A DNA stretch of 64,000 nt from NCBI GenBank assembly GCA_963741995.1, contig CAVUKI010000011.1:74251-138250 (forward strand), read 5' to 3'. This DNA comes from Bog-473 sp963741995. Its GTDB lineage: Bacteria > Actinomycetota > Acidimicrobiia > Acidimicrobiales > RAAP-2. A program made the translations under genes and the position numbers. Every line of letters starts with the position of its first letter. The first letter of the stretch is position 1. The notes under the pieces were generated by a model, which worked only from the letters and a program-made list of their open reading frames with translations, did no database searches and was not told the DNA's origin. Of the stretch, positions 45,830 through 54,116 are shown piece after piece.

Positions 45830-46390
45830 ATGAGCACGGACGCTAACGCACCTGGGGGCCGGCCGACCATGGGTGACCTCCGGGGCCTCGACGGCATCCG
45901 GGCCCTGTCGGTCCTGGCGATCATCGCGTTCCACACCGGCCTCAACTCGGTGCCGGGTGGCCTCTACGGCGTCGACCGGCGCTGTTCCTCCTCATCGCGG
46001 TCATCGGCATCGTGACCTATTTCTCGTCGTCGACGCAGCCGTCGCCGCTGCTGCACACCTCGTCCCTTCTCGTCGGTCCGTCTCCTGTCCACGACGACCC
46101 GGCCTGGACGCGCCGCCGTCGTTTGCACGTCCTGTTCGCGGTGGCCTGCCTCGGCTCGCTGGCCTCCATCGGCCAGTCCGGCTTCGACGGCTACCTGGCC
46201 GCTCGCTTCCGCCAGGCCGTCGCCCGCCCGACCACGCGTTCTCGCCGAGCGTCGACCAGATCAACGTGCGCTGCACGGATGGCGTGCACTTCACGCGCTC
46301 GGGTGGGGTCTCCGTCGCACCGCGGCTGGCGCCGGAGCTGGCGGCACTGGGTCAGGAGCATGCCGCGGCGTCACCGGGTGGCGAAGGGCC
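45830..46390 (+). pseudogene. Remnant of an acyltransferase-3 / SGNH protein
   Basis: ATG 45830 begins as an OatA-like membrane O-acyltransferase: GDLRGLDGIRALSVLAIIAF, HTGLNSVPGGLYGVD. That is the first helix with its His, but the other nine or so helices are missing. A hydrophobic piece (ALFLLIAVIGIVTYF) and, in another frame at 46240-46350, SPSVDQINVRCTDGVHFTRS, the tail of an SGNH domain, follow. So the gene appears to have lost most of its middle (over 1.5 kb of the usual 2 kb) plus frame changes. This is real decay, unlike the single-base shifts elsewhere. It was probably involved in cell-wall or sugar O-acylation. Confidence 0.65.
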
Positions 46391-46417
46391 GGGTCCTCTG
46401 CCACCATCGACCCCGTC

Positions 46418-47038
46418 ATGGTTCACGAACCTGCCCTGCCGGTAGTCCGGCGTGCCACGTCCGACGATGTCACCGCCATGGCGGCCCAAATGGCGCGGAC
46501 CTTCTTCGACGACCCGGTCACGTCCCATATCTTCCGGAACGAGGCCCGCCGCGATGCCGGCCTCCGGGCCTATTTCCGCACCCAGATGAAGGCCGACTAC
46601 CTCCCCTTCGGTGGTTGCTATACGGCCGAGGGCTACGCCGGCTCGGCCATCTGGGCCCCCGCCGGGAAACCGTTGCACACCGGACTCGGCGGGATCCTGA
46701 CCATGCTGCCGGTTCTGCCCTACGTGGCCGCAAACCTGAGGACCACCCTGCGCCTGTTGGCCCTCGTCGAGAGCAAGCATCCCCACGAGCCGCACTGGTA
46801 TCTCGCCAGCCTGGGAACCGCCGTGGAGCAGCAGGGAAAGGGTGTGGGCGCCGCCCTGATGCGTCCCGTCCTCGAGCATTGCGATGCGGACGGCATCCCC
46901 TGCTACCTGGAATCGTCCAAAGAGCGGAATCTGCCTTTCTACCGCCGTCACGGGTTCGAGGTCGTGGAGGAGGTGCCCCTCCCGGACGACGGGCCGACGC
47001 TCTGGACCATGTGGCGGGAGCCCAAACCGCCGGCTTGA
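46418..47038 (+). CDS. GNAT family N-acetyltransferase
   Basis: A 206-aa acetyltransferase. VVRRATSDDVTAMAAQMART starts the fold, HWYLASLGTAVEQQGKGVGA provides the acetyl-CoA pyrophosphate-binding loop (Q-x-x-G-x-G), and YLESSKERNLPFYRRHGFEV the C-terminal N-x-x-x-Y-x-x-x-G-F. This group resembles puromycin- or aminoglycoside-type acetyltransferases, but no resistance claim can be made. It is a short single unit. Confidence 0.85.
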   Translation: MVHEPALPVVRRATSDDVTAMAAQMARTFFDDPVTSHIFRNEARRDAGLRAYFRTQMKADYLPFGGCYTAEGYAGSAIWAPAGKPLHTGLGGILTMLPVLPYVAANLRTTLRLLALVESKHPHEPHWYLASLGTAVEQQGKGVGAALMRPVLEHCDADGIPCYLESSKERNLPFYRRHGFEVVEEVPLPDDGPTLWTMWREPKPPA

Positions 47039-47093
47039 GGGCCAAACCGCCGGCCTGAGGGAGGCCGCCACGGCTGTGCTGCGCCGGCCGTGT

Positions 47094-48002
47094 TCAGGTG
47101 GGGTGGATGCCCTCCGGCATGGAGAGCACGTCGTTGACGACCACCCCCAGGACGTCGATGACCGCCCGTGCCGGCGCCGACGGCAGCCCCCGCCGCCGCT
47201 GGGCGACGCCCACCCTCCGGCGGGGGAGCCCCGTGACCGGGAGCACCGGGAACCGCCCCCGCAGGTGGCCTGGGACCGCGGTGGCCGGGAGGATGGCCGG
47301 CCCGTACCCGTCGAAGGCCAGGGAGGCGATCAGGCGCACACCGTCGAGCTCCATGGCTGGCCGCAGCACGATGCGGGCCGGGACCGTGGCAACGTCGATC
47401 TCGGCCCGCAGCGCAGTGCCCGGTGCCGGCAACAGGAGCTCGAGCTCCGCCAGTCGCGCGAGGGGGATGGAGGATTCGTTGCCCAGAACGTGTCCCGGTG
47501 GCAGGACGGCCACCAGATCCTCGTCGAAGAGCTGCGCTGCCATGATCTCGTCGCCGCTCAAGGGGAACGTGACCACCGCCAGGTCGAGCTGGCCCGTGGC
47601 CAATTGCTGCTCGAGCTGGACGCTCGAGCCCTCGGCGATGTTCAGGTGGACGTGGGGGTGGCGCACCCGGAGCAGGTCGAAGAGCTGGGGCACCAGCCAA
47701 CGGCCCGTCGTCCCGATCATGCCGAGGCGCACCGTGCCGATGACCTCCTCGCGCAGCGCGGTGACGTCGGAAACCATGGCTTCGAGCTCGTTCATGACCT
47801 GGCGGGCCCGGGCGACCACGACCTCGCCCTCCTCCGTCAGACGGCCAGAGGCCCGATCGACCAGCTGTACGTCGAGCTCACGCTCCAGTCGGGCCACGTG
47901 CGCCGAGACGTTGGACTGCACCGTGCCGATGGAAGTGGCGGCGGCAGAGAAGCTCCCGGTGTCCGCGATGCCCAAAAGTGCTTGCAAGTGTTTGAGTTCC
48001 AT
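47094..48002 (-). CDS. LysR family transcriptional regulator
   Basis: A 302-aa regulator: winged HTH at residues about 3-60 (LQALLGIADTGSFSAAATSI, VSAHVARLERELDVQLVDRA) and a periplasmic-type effector domain (VIGTVRLGMIGTTGRWLVPQ, VVTFPLSGDEIM). LysR proteins usually control a divergent gene. The gene upstream (48233) is divergent and encodes HAD-PlsC, with a 230-bp AT-rich gap containing a GATA...TATC half-symmetric site near 48058-48070 and a long hairpin. The effector is unknown. Confidence 0.85.
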   Translation of the reverse strand: MELKHLQALLGIADTGSFSAAATSIGTVQSNVSAHVARLERELDVQLVDRASGRLTEEGEVVVARARQVMNELEAMVSDVTALREEVIGTVRLGMIGTTGRWLVPQLFDLLRVRHPHVHLNIAEGSSVQLEQQLATGQLDLAVVTFPLSGDEIMAAQLFDEDLVAVLPPGHVLGNESSIPLARLAELELLLPAPGTALRAEIDVATVPARIVLRPAMELDGVRLIASLAFDGYGPAILPATAVPGHLRGRFPVLPVTGLPRRRVGVAQRRRGLPSAPARAVIDVLGVVVNDVLSMPEGIHPT

Positions 48003-48164
48003 GGCCCGGCTCTCCTGGAAGTGCTTGCCAGAGTTGCGTTACTCCATCACTATAACTGATATAAAGTATCTCCTAAAGCTGCTTGACTGATCGCCGAGAT
48101 CCCGGCAAAATAATCACCAGACCGCAGGTAATCGGAAGCCCCCCCTCTGAACCTGATGAGTCTT

Positions 48165-48202
48165 GAGAAGGGATCGCCATCCCCCCCCGGCGATCCCTTC
48201 TC
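48165..48202. promoter_or_regulatory. Perfect 14-bp inverted repeat hairpin upstream of the HAD-PlsC gene
   Basis: GAGAAGGGATCGCC and GGCGATCCCTTCTC flank a ten-base loop that includes eight C. The arms match perfectly. It lies 30 bp upstream of the GTG start of the HAD-PlsC gene and inside its likely leader. It could attenuate or stabilise the transcript, or mark a terminator for a short upstream RNA. No gene is seen in the 230-bp gap. Confidence 0.6.
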
Positions 48203-48232
48203 CTAATTCTCGGCCTGTTTCGGAGGTACCTC

Positions 48233-49654
48233 GTGGCCCCTCCGACCAGCCAACGAACTGCTTTAGGCTCCCTACCTGTGGCGAAGAGCGCCGTTTTCAT
48301 CGACCTCGACCGGACCCTGCTCTGCCGGGCATCGGGCCAGATCTTCAACCGTGCCCTCATGGAGGAGGGCGTGCTGCCCGAGGGCCGCTCGCTCCCGGGC
48401 GACAAGATCCTCTACGCCGTCAACGACCGCCTGGGGGAGAACCTGGTTTCCATGGGGCTGGTGCGGGCGGCGGCCCGGGTGGCCAAGGGCTGGCGGCAGG
48501 AGCAGGTCCAGGCCGCCGGCCGGCGGGCCGTCGCCGCACTGAGCGAGATCGTCGCCCCGTTCGCCCCGCAACGTCTGGCCGCCTTCCGGGCCCAGGGTCA
48601 TCGGCTGGTGCTCTCGACGACGACGCCGGCCGACATGATCGCCCCGTTTGCCGAGGCCATCGGCTTCGATGACCTGATCGCGACCGCGTACGAGACCCGG
48701 GACGGCCGCTACACGGGCCGTCTCTACGACGGCTTCGTCTGGGGGACGGGCAAGTTGCGGGCCGTGCGCGCCTGGGCCGAGGACAACCGGGTCGACCTGG
48801 CCGACTGCCACGCCTGCAGCGACAGCATCTTCGACGTGCCGCTGCTGTCGAGTGTGGGCACGCCGCACGCCGTCAATCCGGATCCCTCGCTGACCATGGT
48901 GGCCACCGCCCGGCGTTGGGCGGTCGAGCACTGGGACCGCCCGCCCGGGGTCCCCAGCGTGGTGGGACTGGAGCCGTACCACATGCTCCGTCCGTTCGTC
49001 CGCAAGCTGTCCTTCCCCTACGCGCGCTTCGACATTGCCGGCGTGGGGCACGTGCCGCGGCGCGGACCGGTGCTGTTGGCCTCGAACCACCGCAGCTACT
49101 TCGACGTGGCCGCGCTGGCGCTGGTGGCGCGCGACATCGGGCGTCCGGTGCGCTTCCTCGGCAAGAAGGAGATCTTCGACGCGCCCGTGGTCGGGACGAT
49201 CGCACGGGCCATCGGCGGCATCGCCGTCGACCGTGGCAGCGGCTCGGGCGAGCCCCTCCGGGCCGCCGAGTCCGCCCTCAAGGCGGGTGAGGTCGTGATC
49301 GTCCTGCCTCAGGGCACCATCCCGCGCGGGTACGACTTCTTCGACCCGGTGCTGCACGGCAAGACGGGCACGGCCCGACTGGCCGCGTCGACGGGCGCCA
49401 CCGTCGTCCCCGTCGGGCTCTGGGGCACCGAGAAGGTCTGGCCGCGCTCGGCGCGTGTGCCTGACTTCACGCTCGTGCGCCACCCGCCCACGGTCACGGT
49501 GCGGGTAGGCCGGCCGGTGCCGCTGTCGCTCACCGACGCCAAGGCCGACACCGCAATAATCATGAAGGCCATCAGCGCGTTGCTGCCCCCGGAGGCCAGG
49601 GTGCACCACGAGCCGACCGCCGAGGAGCTGGCCCGCAGCAAGCCCCCTCGGTGA
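48233..49654 (+). CDS. HAD-IB phosphatase fused to PlsC acyltransferase
   Basis: A 473-aa bifunctional protein. Residues about 20-235 are a HAD-IB phosphatase (FIDLDRTLL with both Asp, STTTP, CSDSIFDVPLL). Residues about 250-460 are a 1-acyl-glycerol-3-phosphate acyltransferase (NHRSYFD for NHx4D, LPQGTIPRG for the EGT-like block). It could acylate lysophosphatidate and dephosphorylate the product. GTG at 48233 has GGAGG seven bases upstream. It overlaps the MurT gene by GTGA. Mycobacteria have a similar HAD-PlsC protein in lipid synthesis. Confidence 0.85.
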   Translation: MAPPTSQRTALGSLPVAKSAVFIDLDRTLLCRASGQIFNRALMEEGVLPEGRSLPGDKILYAVNDRLGENLVSMGLVRAAARVAKGWRQEQVQAAGRRAVAALSEIVAPFAPQRLAAFRAQGHRLVLSTTTPADMIAPFAEAIGFDDLIATAYETRDGRYTGRLYDGFVWGTGKLRAVRAWAEDNRVDLADCHACSDSIFDVPLLSSVGTPHAVNPDPSLTMVATARRWAVEHWDRPPGVPSVVGLEPYHMLRPFVRKLSFPYARFDIAGVGHVPRRGPVLLASNHRSYFDVAALALVARDIGRPVRFLGKKEIFDAPVVGTIARAIGGIAVDRGSGSGEPLRAAESALKAGEVVIVLPQGTIPRGYDFFDPVLHGKTGTARLAASTGATVVPVGLWGTEKVWPRSARVPDFTLVRHPPTVTVRVGRPVPLSLTDAKADTAIIMKAISALLPPEARVHHEPTAEELARSKPPR

Positions 49655-50886
49655 GGGCCCAGCTCGCCGGTGCGACGACGCGTGTCGTCAACGCCACATC
49701 GCGCCGCCTCGGCCGCGGCCAGGGCACCGTGGCGGGTGGTCGGGCCGGCCTCCGCCTCGACCCCCGGTTGCTCGAGCACCTGAGCGCGGGGCGCCAGGTC
49801 GCGCTCGTCACCGGCACGAACGGCAAGACGACGACGACGCGGCTGCTCACGGTGGCGCTCGGCGCCACGGGTGACGCCGTCGTGAGCAACGAGACCGGCT
49901 CGAACATGCCCCCGGGGCATGTGGCCGCGCTCGTCGGGACGCGGGCGCGGCGCGCCGTCCTCGAGACAGACGAGGTCTACCTGCCGCGGGTCCTCACCTC
50001 CACCGCGGCCGCCACGGTGCTGCTGTTGAACCTGTCACGCGATCAGCTCGACCGGACGAACGAGGTACGCATGATCGCCGGGAGCTGGCGGGCTGCGCTG
50101 GCGGCCGCACCGCACACACACGTCGTGGCCAACGCCGACGATCCTCTGGTCGTGTGGGGAGCCGGCGCCGCGCGGGACGTGCACTGGGTGGGTGCCGGCC
50201 TGCGCTGGCAGCATGACGCCGTGGGCTGCCCCTCCTGCGAGGGCCGCATTGCCTTCACCGGGGGCGGCTGGTCCTGCGCGCAGTGCGGCTTCGCCCGTCC
50301 CGACCCGGAGGCGACGCTCGTGGTCGCGCCGGACGGCACCGCGCACGCCGAATGGGCAGACGGCCGAACGGCCCCAGTGCGGCTCGCCTTGCCCGGCCGG
50401 TTCAACCAGTCCAACGCATTGATGGCGGCCGTCGCCGCCGAGGCGTCCGGCATCGACGCCCTCGACGCCCTCGCCGCCATGGAGGCGGTGCAGGAAGTGG
50501 CGGGCCGCTTCACGGTGCGCTCCTTCGGCGCTGTGCGGGCTCGACTCATGCTGGCCAAGAACCCGGCGGGCTGGGACGAGCTCCTCGACCTGGTGGCCGA
50601 ATCCGAGGCGCCGCTCGTGGTCAGCATCAACGCGCGGATCGCCGACGGCGCCGACCCCAGCTGGTTGTGGGACGTGCCCTACGAGCGGCTGACGGGGCGC
50701 GCCGTGGTGGCGACCGGCGACCGCTTCCGCGACCTCTCGGTTCGCCTGCACTACGGCGGCGTGCGACACACCACCGAGCCTGACCCGGTGCTGGCCGTTT
50801 CCACCGCCGCCGAGGGATCCGACGACGTGGTCGATGTCATCGGGAACTACACCGCTTTTCATGACCTGTTGGGCGCGCCGCAATGA
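49651..50886 (+). CDS. murT: Lipid II isoglutaminyl synthase subunit MurT
   Basis: A 411-aa Mur-ligase-like protein: ATP-binding VTGTNGKTTTTRLLTVAL, LLLNLSRDQLDRTNEVR, and the MurT-specific zinc ribbon C-x-x-C (CPSCEGR) ... C-x-x-C (CAQCGFA) inside the central domain, followed by DUF1727. With GatD it amidates the D-glutamate of lipid II to D-isoglutamine, needed for peptidoglycan cross-linking. GTG 49651 overlaps the HAD-PlsC stop, and its own end overlaps gatD (ATGA), so the three are coupled. Confidence 0.92.
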   Translation: MRAQLAGATTRVVNATSRRLGRGQGTVAGGRAGLRLDPRLLEHLSAGRQVALVTGTNGKTTTTRLLTVALGATGDAVVSNETGSNMPPGHVAALVGTRARRAVLETDEVYLPRVLTSTAAATVLLLNLSRDQLDRTNEVRMIAGSWRAALAAAPHTHVVANADDPLVVWGAGAARDVHWVGAGLRWQHDAVGCPSCEGRIAFTGGGWSCAQCGFARPDPEATLVVAPDGTAHAEWADGRTAPVRLALPGRFNQSNALMAAVAAEASGIDALDALAAMEAVQEVAGRFTVRSFGAVRARLMLAKNPAGWDELLDLVAESEAPLVVSINARIADGADPSWLWDVPYERLTGRAVVATGDRFRDLSVRLHYGGVRHTTEPDPVLAVSTAAEGSDDVVDVIGNYTAFHDLLGAPQ

Positions 50887-51629
50887 CGGCGCCGTTGCGT
50901 ATCGCGGTCGTCTATCCCGACCTGCTGGGCACCTACGGCGACGGTGGGAACGGCCTGGTGCTGGCCCGGCGCGCCGAATGGCGTGGCCACGATGTCACCC
51001 TGCTCCAGGCCGCCTCCGACCGTCCCCTCCCCGATGCTGATCTCTACTGCCTGGGTGGGGGAGAGGACGGCCCCCAGGTCCGCGCCGCCCTGACGCTCAT
51101 CGACGACGGCACGCTGACGCGGCGGGTGGCCGATGGCGCCGCGGTCCTGGCCGTCTGCGCAGGATTCCAGATCGTCGGCAGGACCTTCCCCGGTGCCGCG
51201 GGCGATTCCCACGAGGGGCTGGGCCTTCTGGACGTCGACACGGTGAAGCCGACCGGGCCGCGCGCGGTGGGGGAGGTGCTGGTCGAGGTCGACCCAGACC
51301 TGTTGGGACCGCTCCCGACGCTGACCGGGTTCGAGAATCATGGTGGCGCGACGACGCGGTCGGAGGGCACCGCGGCGCTGGGGCGGGTCGTCGCCGGCGT
51401 GGGCAACGGCGTCGGTGACGGCAGCGAGGGAGCCGTCCAGGGCCGCATCGTCGGGACGTACCTCCATGGTCCGGTGTTGGCGCGGAACCCGGCGCTGGCC
51501 GACCGTCTGCTCTCCTGGGCGCTCGGCGACGTGGTGCTCGCTCCCTTGGACGACACTGAGTCGGAAAGCTTGCGCGAGGAGCGACTGGCCACCGTGGGGG
51601 GCAAGCGCCGCCGCCGCCGGCGCACCTAG
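50883..51629 (+). CDS. gatD: Lipid II isoglutaminyl synthase glutamine amidotransferase GatD
   Basis: A 248-aa class I glutamine amidotransferase. The nucleophile is C92 (AVCAGFQIVG), the His is in GTYLHGPVLARNP, and YPDLLGTYGDGGN is the typical GatD start. It releases ammonia that is channelled to MurT. An Arg-rich tail (GGKRRRRRRT) ends the chain. ATG overlaps the murT stop by four bases. Together with murT it supports a Gram-positive, amidated peptidoglycan. Confidence 0.92.
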   Translation: MTAPLRIAVVYPDLLGTYGDGGNGLVLARRAEWRGHDVTLLQAASDRPLPDADLYCLGGGEDGPQVRAALTLIDDGTLTRRVADGAAVLAVCAGFQIVGRTFPGAAGDSHEGLGLLDVDTVKPTGPRAVGEVLVEVDPDLLGPLPTLTGFENHGGATTRSEGTAALGRVVAGVGNGVGDGSEGAVQGRIVGTYLHGPVLARNPALADRLLSWALGDVVLAPLDDTESESLREERLATVGGKRRRRRRT

Positions 51630-51709
51630 GGGAGCGGACCTCCACGCGCCCGGACGGGAGCCATCGTCTTCTGAGGTGTGACCGAGCGGCCCCGGTCAAC
51701 AGCCGAACC

Positions 51710-52544
51710 TCAACCGGCCGGGGCCACCTCCAGCGCCAGCAGGTCGTGGGCCAGAACCACGGAGCCGTCGAAGTGGGCGCTGGCCAGCGCGATCCACTCG
51801 GACTCGGTGCCCGGCTGGGGCGCCGGCACCAGGTGGGTGAGGACGAGGGTGCCGACGCCGTTGCGCGCCGCAGTCCGTGCCGCGTCCTCGACCGACGAGT
51901 GGTAGTCGAGGACGTCGAGTAGCCGGGGCAGCCCGATCGGCTCGATCAGGTCAGGCCGCACCACCGTGTGCACCAGCATGTCCGCCCCCGCACAGAGCTC
52001 GTCCAGCCCGCTGCACGGAACGGTGTCCCCGGCGATGACGACGGACCGGCCGCCCTCCTCGACCCGGAAGCCCACCGTGGGGCGAACGGGCGAATGATCG
52101 GTGGGCGCCGCCGTGATCCGGACCTCCGCCTCCTCCAGCACCGCGCCGCGTGCGGCACTCCACGACCTCTGCCGATGGCCGCCAGGACAGGTCGGCGTGA
52201 TGCGCCAAGCGGTAGCCGATGTCGAGCTCCAGCATGGCCTCGGTCGCCTGCAGCAGCGACGCGGTGCCGACAGGACCGTAGACGGGAAGCGGATGAGGCT
52301 GGAAGGACGTGATCCACCGCGAGGTGACGATGTCGTTGAGGTCGGTCGTGTGATCACTGTGCAGGTGGGTCAGAAAGAGGCCGCGCAGGGCTCCCGCCGC
52401 CGATCCGGCGGCGGCGGCACGCATGAGGACGCCGCGTCCGCAGTCGAAGAGCAGATCGCCCACGGCGGTGCGCACCAAGGTCGCGGGTCCGGCGCGATCG
52501 GGGTCGGGGAGGGGGCTCCCACTGCCGAGGATGGTCAGCTGCAT
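51710..52544 (-). CDS. MBL-fold metallo-hydrolase (RNase Z/AtsA type), frameshifted
   Basis: About 277 aa when repaired. It starts MQLTILGSGSPLPDPDRAGP and carries the metal motif FLTHLHSDHTTDL (HxHxDH). In the other frame come EVRITAAPTDHSPVRPTVGF, VVIAGDTVPC and LTHLVPAPQ. One extra base at about 52150-52157 connects them. The length and motifs resemble RNase Z-like and arylsulfatase-type AtsA hydrolases. Neither RNA nor sulfate-ester cleavage can be assigned. It is divergent from the DUF1330 gene. Confidence 0.8.
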
Positions 52545-52651
52545 TGGATCCGTCTCCTGTGTGCGATCACACCGCACCGTAGGTCGCATCGGCGGCGCGA
52601 GGCGGACGGCGTTGCTACCATCCCGCACGACGTCGTCCGAAGGGGGCCTTC

Positions 52652-53119
52652 ATGTCGCAGTGGAGTGAGGAGGACGTGACCGCTCTCGTGCGCGAGCTGG
52701 GATCGCACGGCTTCGGGGGCATCAACCCCGACGAGCAGCAGTTGCGGGCGTTGCTGGCTTCCGGGCAGAAGGGACCGCTGCAATTCGTGAACCTGCTGTC
52801 CTACCATGTCGACGCGCGCTATCCCGAAGGACACGAGCTGGCCCATGCCGGCCTGAGCGGAGCGGAGGCCTACGGTCGCTACGGAGCAGTGGCGCTCGAT
52901 CACGTCGTGCGGCGGGGTGGCACGCTCACCCTCTACAACGATGTGCTCCAGGTCCTGATCGGAGAGACCGGGCCCTGGGACCAGATGGTGGTCATGCAGT
53001 ACCCCGGGACCGACACCTTTGTCGACATGATCCGGGACCCGCACTACCAGGCGGGCCTGGTCCACCGCGACGCCGGTCTGGCCGCCACCGCCATTCTGGT
53101 CTCCCGCCCCCTGCTCTGA
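52652..53119 (+). CDS. DUF1330 domain protein
   Basis: A 155-aa protein with a ferredoxin-like alpha/beta DUF1330 domain: FVNLLSYHVDARYPEGH, GAEAYGRYGAVALDHVVRRG, WDQMVVMQYPGTDTFVDM and RDPHYQAGLVHRDAGL. Function not established. It stands alone between divergent MBL and convergent PlsC genes. The 5' region has an AG-rich site (GAAGGGGG). Confidence 0.8.
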   Translation: MSQWSEEDVTALVRELGSHGFGGINPDEQQLRALLASGQKGPLQFVNLLSYHVDARYPEGHELAHAGLSGAEAYGRYGAVALDHVVRRGGTLTLYNDVLQVLIGETGPWDQMVVMQYPGTDTFVDMIRDPHYQAGLVHRDAGLAATAILVSRPLL

Positions 53120-53144
53120 TCCTCCCGGATCGGAACTCAGCTGC

Positions 53145-54116
53145 TCAGTCCGGCCACTCCGACTCCCGCTCGCTCGACGGGGGCTCGTCGAGCGCAAAGG
53201 CGCGACGCCAGGGTGAGGCCTCCGGGCCCCGGTGCGCCGTCTCGGCTCCCTCGGCCGGTGCCACGGCGCTGACCGAACGCCGCGCCTGCCACCAGTCGGA
53301 GTGGACCTCTCGGGACAGGGTCGCGACGGCAGCCTCGATGCGGTCGGAGAAACGGTGCGTGTTCTCCCCCTCGTCCGGTGAGAGAGGGGACCCGAAGAGC
53401 ACGGCGATCGGGGCACGCCGCAGGCGGCTGCTCCGGCGCGATTCGGTGCCTGAACCTCCAGGTGCTCGCCCCTCCGACTCGGAGCTCTTGGGCAGGACGT
53501 GCCGGGTGCCGTGCAGGTAGACGGGCACCACCGGTCGACCCGTGCGCCGGGCCAGGTAGGCCGCGCCGGCCGTGAACGGTTGGGTCCAGCCGTCGGGTGA
53601 GCGCCCGCCTTCGGGGAAGATGGCCAGGTTCCAGCCGTCCTCGATCAGCTCGGCGGCGGTGTCCCCCGACTTGCGGTTGACCCTGCTCCGCTCAATCGGA
53701 ATGGTGGCGAGGGCGAACGACGACAGCACTGCCTTCCAGGTGCGGTCGAAGAAATAGTCCGAGGCCGCCGCCACGACAGTGCGGTGGCGGAACTCCATCG
53801 GCAGGGTCGTCAACAGCAACGGCGTGTCCATGTGGCTGAGGTGATTGGCCGCGAAGATCACCGGAGCCTCCACGTGTTGGAGGTGCTCCAGCCCTCGCAC
53901 GGTGGCCGGCGCCAGCAGCCGCGCCGCGGGTCGGGCCACGTTGTCCATCACGATGGCCCGGGCCAGGCGGACCGGGTAGCGCCGGGACCAGTCGTGGTCG
54001 TAGTCGAGCCCGACCTTGCGCTCGGGATCGGGACGCTCGACGGTCGTCGGCCACGAAGGAGCAGCCAGTGGGAAGCGGGCGGAGCCAAGGCGGCGCCGCA
54101 GCCCCGAGCCTGCCAT
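53145..54116 (-). CDS. 1-acyl-sn-glycerol-3-phosphate acyltransferase-like (PlsC)
   Basis: A 323-aa acyltransferase. The catalytic NHx4D is NHLSHMD, the second block FPEGGRSPDGW, and PVVPVYLHGT the third. The N-terminus has a hydrophobic segment (VMDNVARPAARLLAPATV). A low-complexity C-terminal tail follows the domain. It is the last gene of the TetR-controlled operon and overlaps the LarA-like gene by one base (TGATG), so its acyl acceptor may be the operon product and need not be a common phospholipid. Confidence 0.85.
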   Translation of the reverse strand: MAGSGLRRRLGSARFPLAAPSWPTTVERPDPERKVGLDYDHDWSRRYPVRLARAIVMDNVARPAARLLAPATVRGLEHLQHVEAPVIFAANHLSHMDTPLLLTTLPMEFRHRTVVAAASDYFFDRTWKAVLSSFALATIPIERSRVNRKSGDTAAELIEDGWNLAIFPEGGRSPDGWTQPFTAGAAYLARRTGRPVVPVYLHGTRHVLPKSSESEGRAPGGSGTESRRSSRLRRAPIAVLFGSPLSPDEGENTHRFSDRIEAAVATLSREVHSDWWQARRSVSAVAPAEGAETAHRGPEASPWRRAFALDEPPSSERESEWPD

